A stretch of 64,000 nucleotides of DNA from JAOUEA01 sp963810945. GTDB lineage: Bacteria; Actinomycetota; UBA4738; HRBIN12. The stretch lies in NCBI GenBank assembly GCA_963810945.1, contig CAWEPI010000004.1, positions 372,001-436,000 of the forward strand. The letters are read 5' to 3'. Shown here in pieces: positions 20,402-27,837 of this stretch (position 1 is the first letter of the stretch; the number at the start of each line of letters is the position of its first letter). A program made the position numbers and the translations under genes. The notes below the pieces were generated by a model. The model had not been told where the DNA came from and made no database searches. It was given only the letters and a program-made list of their open reading frames with translations.

Positions 20402-21504
20402 CGCCCGAGGAGACCCCGGGCGGGCCGGTGCGGGCCTCCCGGGCCCAACGCACCGCGCGTCGCCGCCGAGGGCGTGTCGGGGTGATCGTCGCCGTCGTCG
20501 TGGCGCTGGCGGCTGCCGGCACCTGGTGGGCGCTCGCTTCCTCCCGTGACTCATGCGTCGGCTGTCCCGTCAGACCGACGGAAGCGGCCAGCGGGGGACC
20601 GGCCGCACCCAGGCTGCTCGCGTTCAACCTCATCGGCGGCTCGGCGCCCTACCTCGCCGTGATCGGCTCCCTCGGTGGAGGTCATCCCGCCGCGACGATG
20701 CCTACCCCGTCGGGCCTCACGGTCATCGTGCCGGGACAGGGCGAGACGCCGGCGACCGACGTGGCGGACCTGCCCGGCCCCAGCATGCAGGTGGCGCTCG
20801 CGAACGAAGTCGGTGCCTGGGCCCCCGACTACGTCGAGATGAACCTGGACGGGTTCGCCCGGATGGTGGATCGGTCCGGCGGCATCACGGTTCGCCTCCC
20901 GCTCGCCGTGGTGACGCCCGCGGGCGTGCTCGGTCCCGGCGACGTCGAGCTGAACGGGATCAAGGCCTCGGCCCTGATGCGCGCCAAGGGGGGCGACCCC
21001 GACCTCAGATGGGCGACCATGCTCACCGCGCTCCTCGCCCAGCCGCCCACCCTGCAGCCCTCGGACGTCGTGGACTCGACGCCGTTGCCCTCGGTGCAGA
21101 GGACACTCGACGGGGCGACCGGCGCGCGGACGGTCGCGATGCCGACGCAGATGGTGGCGGGCACGCTCGAGGTCGCGCAGCAGCCCTCGCTCGACGCGCT
21201 CGTCGGGGCGACCTGGGGAACGCCGACCCCGATCCCGGCCATCGTGCAGAACGGCAACGGCGCGCCGGGCGTGGGGGAGCAGGTGGCCCGCAAGATCATC
21301 CCAGCCGGGTTCCGCGTGGTGATCTCCCAGAACGCGCAGTCCTTCGATATCCCGTCGACCGACATCTTCGCCAACGGCAAGCAGAACGTGGGGGATGCCC
21401 AGCGCGCCCGGGAGGCCCTGGGCGTCGGCCAAGTCCTCGCATCCTCGGTACCATCGGGCGTGGGCGACATCACCATCGTGGTGGGGAAGGACTTCACGGC
21501 TTGA
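20398..21504 (+). CDS. membrane-anchored LytR_C-domain protein (LCP-like)
   Basis: The 368-residue protein has a basic cytoplasmic head (RTARRRRGR), one membrane segment at about residues 24-42, and a long extracytoplasmic part. The middle region loosely follows the LytR-CpsA-Psr fold (DYVEMNLDGFARMVDRSGGI), the family that ligates wall polymers. The end matches the LytR_C domain (VQNGNGAPGVGEQVARKI to the final ITIVVGKDF). The canonical Arg-rich LCP motif is not obvious, so catalytic activity is doubtful. It lies between nadD and rsfS with GTGA and TTGA overlaps, a place where LytR_C proteins are often found in actinobacteria. Confidence 0.75.
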   Translation: MTPEETPGGPVRASRAQRTARRRRGRVGVIVAVVVALAAAGTWWALASSRDSCVGCPVRPTEAASGGPAAPRLLAFNLIGGSAPYLAVIGSLGGGHPAATMPTPSGLTVIVPGQGETPATDVADLPGPSMQVALANEVGAWAPDYVEMNLDGFARMVDRSGGITVRLPLAVVTPAGVLGPGDVELNGIKASALMRAKGGDPDLRWATMLTALLAQPPTLQPSDVVDSTPLPSVQRTLDGATGARTVAMPTQMVAGTLEVAQQPSLDALVGATWGTPTPIPAIVQNGNGAPGVGEQVARKIIPAGFRVVISQNAQSFDIPSTDIFANGKQNVGDAQRAREALGVGQVLASSVPSGVGDITIVVGKDFTA

Positions 21505-21914
21505 GCGGAGCGCAGACACATACGGGGGCGCGGGGCGGAGAGCTCCCGCCGAGCCGTGAGGTCGCGCTGGCCGCTGCCCGTGCCGCCGCCGAGAAGCAGG
21601 CGGAGCGCATCGCCGTGCTCGACGTGAGCCGGATCATCGTGATCACCGACTATTTCGTCATCTGTTCGGCCGGGAGTCAGCGCCAGATCAAGACCGTGAT
21701 CGATGCGGTGGAGGAGGCGGCACGCGGGCTGGGCGTGAAGCCGGTTCGGCGCGAGGGCGAGCCGGAAGGCGGTTGGTGGTTGCTGGACTTCATCGACGTG
21801 GTCGTGCACGTCTTCGGTGAGGAGGAGCGCGACTACTACGACCTCGAACGGCTGTGGGCCGACGCGCCCAAGCTCGCGTGGGCAGGAGCGGACGCCGCCT
21901 CGGGGGCGCGCTAG
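21501..21914 (+). CDS. rsfS: ribosomal silencing factor RsfS
   Basis: RsfS binds L14 and blocks subunit joining under starvation. The family core is clear: ALAAARAAAEKQAERI, then IITDYFVICSAGSQRQIKTV and DFIDVVVHVFGEEERDYYDLERLW. The start is inferred as TTG at 21501, overlapping the previous stop in the form TTGA and mirroring the GTGA overlaps nearby; this gives 137 residues. A later start is possible. Confidence 0.92.
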   Translation: MSGAQTHTGARGGELPPSREVALAAARAAAEKQAERIAVLDVSRIIVITDYFVICSAGSQRQIKTVIDAVEEAARGLGVKPVRREGEPEGGWWLLDFIDVVVHVFGEEERDYYDLERLWADAPKLAWAGADAASGAR

Positions 21915-22063
21915 CTGCGATCGCCGGGCCAGGTGAACATCCGGCATCCGTCGAACCTTCTCGCGATGCCGTCCGTAGTACCTCGGTCCGGCACCCGATC
22001 TCGGACCGCGGGGAGATCGGCATCCTGCCGGGTTGAAGACCGTCGGCCTTCGGGGAGGTATCC

Positions 22064-23140
22064 ATGCGCGTACGCGCTCGTTCTATGTTGTTCCTTGCTC
22101 CGCTGCTCCTGTTCTTCCTCGCTCCCGCGACGTCCTCGGCTGGTCCCAACGCCAACGCGTACCGGGTCAGCAAGCTCGTCTCGGACGTTCCGGGGATGGC
22201 GAGCCATCTCGACAAGCATCTGGTGAACGCGTGGGGGCTCTCGGCCGGGCCCTCCACGCCGTGGTGGGTCGCGGATAACGGCACGAACCGCTCCACGCTC
22301 TACGACGGGATGGGCAACGCGATCCCGCTCGTGGTGCGCGTGGGCGGCGCACCCACCGGCACCGTATTCAATGGCGGTCCCGGCTTCGTGGTCAGCAACG
22401 GCGGCAGCTCTGGACCATCGCTGTTCCTGTTCGACACGGAGGCCGGCACGATCCGCGGCTGGAACCCGGGCGTGCCCGGACCAGGTACCTCGACGCGCGC
22501 GTTCACGGTCGTGAACCGCCACGGTCAGGACGCGATCTTCAAGGGCCTCGCGATCGCGTCGACGTCGGCGGGCGACATGCTCTACGCGGCCGACTTCCAC
22601 AACGCGCGCGTGGACGTCTTCGACGCGTCCTTCCACCAGGTGCTGATGGGCGCGTTCAAGGACCCGTCGCTCCCGGCGCGTTACGCGCCGTTCGGGATCC
22701 AGGCCATCGGCGATCACATCTTCGTGACCTACGCGAAGCAGGACGCCGCGGCCGAGGACGAGCTCGGCGGGGCCGGCCGAGGGTTCGTCGACATGTACAG
22801 CACCGACGGCACGCTGCTCGGTCGTGTGGCCAGCCGCGGAGCGCTGGATGCGCCGTGGGGGCTCGCGTGGGCCCCGGACGACTTCGGGCGCTTCAGCGGG
22901 GACCTGCTCGTGGGGAACTTCGGCGACGGCCGCATCAACGCCTACGCCTGGGACGGTATGGCGTTCCACCACGACGGCGTGCTGCGCAAGCCCAACGGCG
23001 ACCCGGTCTGGATCGACGGGCTGTGGGCCATCGGCTTCGGCAACGGAGGTGCCGCCGGACCCACGAACTCGCTGTACTTCACGGCGGGCCCGCAGGACGA
23101 GAGCCACGGGTTGTTCGGCGCGATCGACGTCGCTACCTGA
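22064..23140 (+). CDS. secreted beta-propeller-like protein of the TIGR03118 type
   Basis: The 358-residue protein starts with a signal peptide (hydrophobic core LFLAPLLLFFLAPATSSA). Repeated blocks such as VNAWGLSAGPSTPWWVADNG, LYAADFHNARVDVFD and GDLLVGNFGDGRINAY follow the pattern of TIGR03118 proteins, which look like NHL-type propellers. These are exported proteins of unknown function; no PEP-CTERM tail is visible here. ATG 22064 has a GGAGG ribosome binding site. The gene stands alone and is followed by a strong hairpin. Confidence 0.75.
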   Translation: MRVRARSMLFLAPLLLFFLAPATSSAGPNANAYRVSKLVSDVPGMASHLDKHLVNAWGLSAGPSTPWWVADNGTNRSTLYDGMGNAIPLVVRVGGAPTGTVFNGGPGFVVSNGGSSGPSLFLFDTEAGTIRGWNPGVPGPGTSTRAFTVVNRHGQDAIFKGLAIASTSAGDMLYAADFHNARVDVFDASFHQVLMGAFKDPSLPARYAPFGIQAIGDHIFVTYAKQDAAAEDELGGAGRGFVDMYSTDGTLLGRVASRGALDAPWGLAWAPDDFGRFSGDLLVGNFGDGRINAYAWDGMAFHHDGVLRKPNGDPVWIDGLWAIGFGNGGAAGPTNSLYFTAGPQDESHGLFGAIDVAT

Positions 23141-23160
23141 TCCGCTCGACCGACGGAAAC

Positions 23161-23195
23161 GGTGCGGCGCCCCAGGTTCCCTGGGGCGCCGCGCC
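23161..23195 (+). terminator. strong hairpin after the TIGR03118-like gene
   Basis: GGCGCCCCAG (23166-23175) pairs perfectly with CTGGGGCGCC (23181-23190) over a five-base loop, and the stem extends further outward. There is no T run, as is common in high-GC actinobacteria. Confidence 0.6.
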
Positions 23196-23218
23196 TTCCG
23201 CATCTCCCGCGGGCGTGA

Positions 23219-23248
23219 TTGGCTGGGGCACCCGGCGTCGCCTACACT
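23219..23248 (+). promoter_or_regulatory. likely promoter of tRNA-Ala
   Basis: TTGGCT (23219-23224) and TACACT (23243-23248) are separated by 18 bases. The -10 hexamer ends ten bases before the mature tRNA. Confidence 0.5.
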
Positions 23249-23258
23249 CGATGCCCGC

Positions 23259-23331
23259 GGGCCCATAGCTCAGCTGGTAGAGCGCTTGGCTGGCAGCCAA
23301 GAGGTCAGGGGTTCGAATCCCCCTGGGTCCA
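23259..23331 (+). tRNA. tRNA-Ala(GGC)
   Basis: The 73-base sequence folds as a full cloverleaf. The acceptor stem is GGGCCCA with TGGGTCC (one G-T pair), the anticodon stem is CTTGG/CCAAG with anticodon GGC, and the T arm is AGGGG-TTCGAAT-CCCCC. The discriminator is A and CCA is not encoded. GGC reads Ala codons. The segment from 23285 to 23331 is repeated in degraded form at 25815-25860, marking this gene as a possible integration site. Confidence 0.97.
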
Positions 23332-23346
23332 CTGTCTACCATGCAG

Positions 23347-24423
23347 TCAGTACACCGCGAGCTGTTCTCGCGTCAGGCCGGACAGGCCCATCTTGTCCAT
23401 CGTGCGGGCACGCTCGGTGGCGAAGTCTTCGCCCGCGACGATCGAGGCGATGCGGATGACGGCATCCATGGTGGGGGTCGGCACCGACAGGTGCCGAGCC
23501 AGGTCGGTGAGGAACACCATCGAGTAGCCCACGTCCTCGGTCAGGTAGCGGTGATGAAGCTCGTCCTGCGCCTTGATGCCACGAAAGCCTGGTGCGGTGG
23601 AGTAGCCGGTGGAGTAGTTGGACTCGCTCATGTAGCCCTGCCGAACCCCGAGATCCGGCTCGGCGAGGATCTCCACGCCCAAGGCCCTGGCGACGGATAG
23701 CCGCTCGCCGTCGACCGCCTTCATGAGGCGACCGACCGCCTCGGTAACCCCTTCCTCATAGAACATGAAGTCACCACCCGTGCGTTCGATGAGGGCGGCG
23801 TTGAGCAAGGTGACGGCCGGATGGATGACCGGGTTGCCGTTCTGCAGCGTGGTCTGGAAGATCCCCGCGGCCTCGTCGGTGTTGCGGTACACCTGCCGCA
23901 GGACCTCGAGCAGGCGAGGTGTGTTGCTGCGCGGGGCGGCAGCGGCCGAGAAGCCGGTGTCGAACCGGTGGAAGATCCGCACACTGGCGTGCATCGATGC
24001 GCGTGCGGCGTACGGCAGCGTGCTGGTCTCGCCCACGACGACGCTCTCGTCATGGAGGTCCAACCCCGCGGCGTGCTTGAAGGCCAGACTGCCGACGCAC
24101 GAACTGGGGCAGACCACGACGGTCATCCCGGGGCGCAGGTGACCGCGAGTGTCACGGCCGAACGGCTCTGTGGCATAGGCGGGGCCGACGACGAAGACCA
24201 CGTCCACACCGTCCAGCGCCTCGGCGATGTCGGTGGTGACCGTCGCCAGAGAGACGAACCCCTCAAGCTTGCCCTCGGCTTGGATCCCGCCGCGCTCGCG
24301 GACCGGCACCAGATGGTGCTCATGGGCATGTTGTGCGTACAGCGCGACCTCATGCCCCTGACTCGCCCACTCGTAGGCGACCGCTAGCCCTCCACCGCCG
24401 GCCCCCAGCACCGCGATCCTCAT
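23347..24423 (-). CDS. octopine/opine dehydrogenase-like NAD(P)-dependent oxidoreductase
   Basis: The N-terminus is a Rossmann domain (MRIAVLGAGGGGLAVAYEW). The C-terminal helical half has the opine dehydrogenase signature around QNGNPVIHPAVTLLNAAL, whose His is the likely catalytic residue. Family enzymes reductively couple a keto acid to an amino acid, or run the reverse reaction. At 358 residues the length fits. I chose ATG 24423 over 24447 because GAAGGGAG lies eight bases upstream and the protein then starts at the first beta strand. It lies directly after tRNA-Ala, inside the tRNA-flanked segment. The substrate is unknown. Confidence 0.78.
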   Translation of the reverse strand: MRIAVLGAGGGGLAVAYEWASQGHEVALYAQHAHEHHLVPVRERGGIQAEGKLEGFVSLATVTTDIAEALDGVDVVFVVGPAYATEPFGRDTRGHLRPGMTVVVCPSSCVGSLAFKHAAGLDLHDESVVVGETSTLPYAARASMHASVRIFHRFDTGFSAAAAPRSNTPRLLEVLRQVYRNTDEAAGIFQTTLQNGNPVIHPAVTLLNAALIERTGGDFMFYEEGVTEAVGRLMKAVDGERLSVARALGVEILAEPDLGVRQGYMSESNYSTGYSTAPGFRGIKAQDELHHRYLTEDVGYSMVFLTDLARHLSVPTPTMDAVIRIASIVAGEDFATERARTMDKMGLSGLTREQLAVY

Positions 24424-24654
24424 TCGGCTGACTCCCTTCGTGCGCACGCCTGCAGCGTCGTCAACCCAACCGTCTCACACAGAGGCTGCGCGACAGTCGA
24501 GCGGCATCGTCCGTTACGGCGATGCGTGAGGCCGGGGCGTTCCGACCATGTTGTCGCCGCTTGGCACGGAGACGGCACGGCAGTGATCCTCAAGGACTAC
24601 CTAGGGAAACCTAGCCGGCAAGGGACAGGGCCCAGATCAGACGATCGCTCGACG

Positions 24655-25500
24655 CTAGGCCTCGTACCGATCGAGGACGCGCTCGGCGCGGTCGAGCTGG
24701 CGGCGCACGTCGTCGGTGTGGTGGCGGATCTGCCAGGACGTGAACCGCAGCGCGTGGTGGGCGACGTACGCCCGAAGCACGCGCGGCTCGATGCCGGTGG
24801 CCTCGACGACGTCCCAGATCGGTTGATCGTGCCCGTCGAGGTCGTACGCGAACGTGACGAGATCGAAGCGAGGATCGCCGGCGCACGCGCCCTCCCAGTC
24901 GATGATCCCGGTGAGGGTGCCGTCGTCGCCGGCGAGGATGTTGTCGGTGTGCAGGTCCAGGTGCACGAGTCCGTCGGTCGGGAACCACGCCGGGTCGGCG
25001 TCGGCGCCGACGGCCTCCACGCGGTCGAGCACCGCCGCGCTGCGTCGACCCCCGGTGCGCAGCGGCTCGTGCATCGCCCATCCGTCCACGCCGACGGTGA
25101 GCGTGTGCACGACGGACGCACCCCAGGGGCGCAGGTCCGGCGCCGGCAGCGGACAGGCGACACCGGCCATGGCGGCGACGCACTCGACCACCTGCTCCAC
25201 CATCGCCGGTGACGGGTTGCGCACCGACGCACCCGGCAGGACCTGCTGCGCCGACAGCGTCCAGCCGTCGACGGCGAGGACGTGCGGGTACTCCGGCACC
25301 GGGACGCCGCGTGATCGGAGCTCGTCGAGGCCGGGGAGCAGGACCGCATAGCGCTCGGCGACGGTCTCGTCCGGGAACCACTTGAGCACCACCGGCGCGC
25401 CGTCCGGCGCCGTCGCGAACCACGCACCCTCGTCGGACACGCCGGCCTCGGCGCGAGCGCCGAGCTCGAAGCCCAGTTCGCGCAGCCGTGCGCGGTTCAC
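24655..25500 (-). CDS. aminoglycoside phosphotransferase (APH) family kinase
   Basis: The protein has the APH/choline-kinase fold. An N-terminal lobe carries the likely ATP-binding Lys (PVVLKWFP), followed by catalytic loop HLDLHTDNIL and metal-binding IIDWEGACAGDPRFDL. APH-family members phosphorylate aminoglycosides, choline, homoserine or other small molecules; the target cannot be read here. The GTG at 25500 gives 281 residues. The longer open frame to 25716 has no family match. The GTG overlaps the stop of an upstream truncated frame (GTGA), so this gene was probably second in an operon whose first gene has been cut off. Confidence 0.75.
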   Translation of the reverse strand: MNRARLRELGFELGARAEAGVSDEGAWFATAPDGAPVVLKWFPDETVAERYAVLLPGLDELRSRGVPVPEYPHVLAVDGWTLSAQQVLPGASVRNPSPAMVEQVVECVAAMAGVACPLPAPDLRPWGASVVHTLTVGVDGWAMHEPLRTGGRRSAAVLDRVEAVGADADPAWFPTDGLVHLDLHTDNILAGDDGTLTGIIDWEGACAGDPRFDLVTFAYDLDGHDQPIWDVVEATGIEPRVLRAYVAHHALRFTSWQIRHHTDDVRRQLDRAERVLDRYEA

Positions 25501-25603
25501 GTCGCCGGTGGCTGCTCGAACACCACCGTCACCTTCTCGAACCCGAGCGAGCGCAGCAGCGCCGCCAGCGCCGCGGCCGCCTTGAAGATCAGGTGCTGTC
25601 TCG
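25497..25603 (-). pseudogene. 3' remnant of an unidentified gene upstream of the APH gene
   Basis: In the frame that ends at TGA 25499-25497, the last residues read RQHLIFKAAAALAALLRSLG and FEKVTVVFEQPPAT. That is a plausible folded C-terminus, and its stop overlaps the APH GTG in the GTGA form used by true operon pairs here. No open frame continues far upstream, so the gene body is missing. The remaining stretch to 25814 holds nothing I recognise. I cannot name the family. Confidence 0.35.
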
Positions 25604-25814
25604 TTGCGCTGAGTCAGGCAGGAGTCGACGGCTTCATCGAGGGCGTCGGCAACAACGAGCAGCTCCGGACTCAGTGGGCGGACGAAGTGACCTACGGGTT
25701 GATCTGCCGTTGGCATCGACGACCGACTCTAGTTCGGAGAGTTGGCGCCCGGCGACGACATCTGGTCGACCGACACCAGCTCACCGGCCCTTGCAGCTTC
25801 TCACGAGTGCGCAC

Positions 25815-25860
25815 CTTGGCTGGCAGCCAAGGGTCAGGGGCTCGGATCCCCTGGGGTCCA
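25815..25860 (+). repeat. degraded copy of the 3' half of tRNA-Ala (att-like)
   Basis: This 46-base stretch matches tRNA-Ala 23285-23331 at 42 of 47 aligned positions. The 17 bases covering the anticodon arm are identical, and the T arm carries changes (CTCGGAT instead of TTCGAAT). The 5' half of a tRNA is absent, so this is not a functional tRNA gene. It has the extent expected of a tyrosine-recombinase attachment site: anticodon arm to 3' end. Confidence 0.7.
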
Positions 25861-25877
25861 CCACGACGCACGGTGCC

Positions 25878-26306
25878 TCACGCTTCCAGCAGGGCCTTCA
25901 GGGCCGATAGGGCGCCCGCCCAGCCTCGCTCAGACGTGGCCTTCGCGTCCGTGGAAGGGAGGTTCACCTCGCTCACCGTGAGCTTCGTTTCGTCGTCCGC
26001 CTCGATGAGCGTCCAGGCGACCTCTTGATAGTTCTCTGGCGCATCGGGCAACCCGGATCGAGGGCTCCAGTGTGTGTGGACGATCGTGCGTTCAGGCACG
26101 ACCTGAAGGATCGTGCCCTTGTCCTCGTAGGCCTCGCCCTCGTACTCGCCTCGATGCACGATCGGGCTGCCCTCGGTCCAATCGGTCTCGGTGTCGACCC
26201 CGAAGAACCACTCCTTGATCAGTTCAGGGTCCGTCAGGGCCTCCCACACGCGAACGGCGGGCGCATCGATCGTGACGGAAGTCGATGTGCTGATGTCGGT
26301 GGACAT
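25878..26306 (-). CDS. AHSA1/SRPBCC-family protein
   Basis: This 142-residue START-like protein begins with STDISTSTSVTIDAPAVRVW and has the AHSA1 pattern: an N-terminal strand with DAPAVRVWEALTDPELIKEW, then a C-terminal helix ending ALSALKALLEA. Such proteins bind small hydrophobic ligands or act as Hsp90-activator homologues; the role is not defined here. ATG 26306 follows a strong GGAGGG site. It starts 18 bases beyond the tRNA-derived repeat. Confidence 0.75.
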   Translation of the reverse strand: MSTDISTSTSVTIDAPAVRVWEALTDPELIKEWFFGVDTETDWTEGSPIVHRGEYEGEAYEDKGTILQVVPERTIVHTHWSPRSGLPDAPENYQEVAWTLIEADDETKLTVSEVNLPSTDAKATSERGWAGALSALKALLEA

Positions 26307-26514
26307 CGTTCCCTCCTTCGTCCCAGTCATCTCCGGCTTACCCGCAAGACCGAAACCCAACACGAGGCAACCGCACCGAGGACGGACCAGATCTTCCGGA
26401 CCTGCAGCTGTTCGACGTGGTCGGACAAGACCTTCGCGGGCTCCTGGCCTATGGTTGTACGGGCGCACTACCTGGCTCGGCGAGCACCGACGAGGCGGAT
26501 CGGAAGAGCATGCG

Positions 26515-26883
26515 GTGAACGAGTTCGGGCACGAGTGCTGGATCGTCGAGACGTCCAAGGACGGCGAGCGATGGCGCTTCTTCGGCAAGGCGTGGAAGGA
26601 GCCTGGGGAGCTGTTACTCCTGCATGCGGTCCCCAGGTACGTCCGGTTCCGACCCGATGGGGACCCCGCGTGGCGCGGGCCGCTGGAGGGCTCGCTCGAG
26701 TTCCCCGTGACCTTGCTGCGGATGGAGGAGGGCGTCCGCCAGGATCTGTGGCCCGACGCCAGTCACGTGGGACTGCCGATGTTGCTGCCGGGGGGCGAGA
26801 TCGGCCGGCTCCTACGGTTCGAGCACGAAGACGAACCCGTGCGCTGGACGTACACGCTCGAGTTCCGGGGCTCCGGCGCGTGA
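26515..26883 (+). CDS. hypothetical protein
   Basis: A 122-residue soluble protein from GTG 26515, beginning VNEFGHECWIVETSKDGERW. It is rich in aromatic and acidic residues and shows alternating beta-strand-like stretches (GPLEGSLEFPVTLLRMEEG, WTYTLEFRG). I recognise no family. It diverges from the AHSA1 gene and precedes another SRPBCC gene. Codon use looks like that of its neighbours, which supports it being real. Confidence 0.5.
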   Translation: MNEFGHECWIVETSKDGERWRFFGKAWKEPGELLLLHAVPRYVRFRPDGDPAWRGPLEGSLEFPVTLLRMEEGVRQDLWPDASHVGLPMLLPGGEIGRLLRFEHEDEPVRWTYTLEFRGSGA

Positions 26884-26988
26884 CGGATGGAACCGCTCGC
26901 TGACGGCGCGCTGACGGCCTAGGATCGAGAACGCCGACAGCTCGCCTCATCGGGGCGCCCGGCTGAGTCCGCGGAGGGAGACGGCAGG

Positions 26989-27429
26989 ATGAAGCGTTTC
27001 GAGGATCGGATCTCGATCGACAGGCCACCCGACCGTGTGTACGACTACGTCGCCGACTTCACCCGCCACGGAGAGTGGGCGGGACACGGTCTCGAGGTGA
27101 CGACGTCGACCGATGGTCCGGTTGCGGTCGGTACCACCTTCTCGACCACGGCCAAGCAGTTCGGGACGCAACACGAGCAGAGCGTCATCACCGACCTCGT
27201 GCCGGGGAAGATGTTCGCCTGGGACTCGACCGGCGCGCTCGGCCGCGTCCATCATTGGTTCTCGCTCTCCGCGGATGGTGGGTCGACGACGCTGTCGAAG
27301 GGCGCCGAGATGGTCGATCCGACGTTCCTCGCCAAGCTGACGAGCTGGAAGCTTTCGCGAGATATCCCGAACGGCATCCATAGCGACCTCGCGAAGATCA
27401 AGGCCCGCCTGGAAGGGTCGGCGGCCTGA
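26989..27429 (+). CDS. SRPBCC / polyketide-cyclase-like protein
   Basis: The 146-residue protein shows the SRPBCC pattern: an initial strand then DRPPDRVYDYVADFTRHGEW, central beta strands (HEQSVITDLVPGKMFAWDS, VHHWFSLSADGGSTTLSKG) and a long C-terminal helix. It probably binds a lipid-like or aromatic ligand. ATG 26989 has a GGAGGGAG site upstream. This is the second of three SRPBCC proteins in the window (others at 25878 and 39971). Confidence 0.75.
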   Translation: MKRFEDRISIDRPPDRVYDYVADFTRHGEWAGHGLEVTTSTDGPVAVGTTFSTTAKQFGTQHEQSVITDLVPGKMFAWDSTGALGRVHHWFSLSADGGSTTLSKGAEMVDPTFLAKLTSWKLSRDIPNGIHSDLAKIKARLEGSAA

Positions 27430-27435
27430 TCGCGA

Positions 27436-27475
27436 CGGCCGCCCCCGCCCGCGAAGACGAGGACGGAGGCGGCCG
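27436..27475. terminator. inverted repeat between convergent genes
   Basis: CGGCCGCC (27436-27443) and GGCGGCCG (27468-27475) are perfect complements around a 24-base loop, in the short gap between two convergent genes. It may serve as a bidirectional terminator. Confidence 0.35.
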
Positions 27476-27505
27476 GCGCGTTCGGGTCTTGCAGCGGGGA
27501 TCCGC

Positions 27506-27757
27506 TCAGCCTTGGAAGACCGGGTAGATCTCGTCCGCGAGCAGCCCGTGGGCCTCGCGGTGCACCGCGCTCGCCGTCTCGGCGTCGGGGGCCTCGACCA
27601 GACAGAACGCCTTCCCGCCCTGCGGGTCGGCCCAGAAGTTGACGTAGGTCACGCCGTACTTCTCCTGGGTCTGCAGATCGGCCTCGTGCGCGTGCATCAG
27701 ATCGTCCGCCGTCGCGCCCTCCGGCAGCGAGCGGTGCACGTCCATGAACAACGGCAT
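27506..27757 (-). CDS. DUF4242-type small protein (SCO4226-like)
   Basis: This 83-residue protein, starting MPLFMDVHRSLPEGATADDL, matches the DUF4242 family: ferredoxin-like fold with HEADLQTQEKYGVTYVNFW and a C-terminal HREAHGLLADEIYPV. A Streptomyces member (SCO4226) was described as nickel-binding; metal binding here is inference from His and Glu content. ATG 27757 has a GGGAGGA site. It diverges from the AraC regulator, which may control it. Confidence 0.75.
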   Translation of the reverse strand: MPLFMDVHRSLPEGATADDLMHAHEADLQTQEKYGVTYVNFWADPQGGKAFCLVEAPDAETASAVHREAHGLLADEIYPVFQG

Positions 27758-27777
27758 CTCGTCCTCCCTTCCTCGCC

Positions 27778-27796
27778 GGTGACCGGGACGATCACC
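27778..27796. promoter_or_regulatory. GGTGA-N9-TCACC dyad between divergent genes
   Basis: A perfect 5+5 inverted repeat lies in the 80-base gap shared by the DUF4242 gene and the AraC gene. It is a candidate operator, but short dyads also arise by chance. Confidence 0.25.
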
Positions 27797-27837
27797 TGAT
27801 GGCACACTCAGTCTCCGTGAGGACACGGCGACCGAGA

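Larger units (their letters stand above)
23332..25860. mobile_element. possible tRNA-integrated island remnant
   Basis: The region runs from the end of tRNA-Ala to an imperfect 46-base copy of its 3' half, the arrangement left when an element integrates into a tRNA 3' end. Inside are two minus-strand genes (opine-dehydrogenase-like and APH-like) and a truncated gene end. No integrase, relaxase or transposase is present and the segment is only 2.5 kb. It would have to be a deletion remnant or an element mobilised in trans. A decayed duplicate tRNA gene is the main alternative. Confidence 0.4.

Noticed and set aside
24655..25500. Calling the APH-family gene an antibiotic resistance gene
   Set aside because: Only general kinase motifs are visible; most APH-fold proteins in environmental genomes have other or unknown substrates.
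25815..25860. A second functional tRNA-Ala
   Set aside because: There is no acceptor 5' strand or D arm, and the T loop is changed to CTCGGAT.
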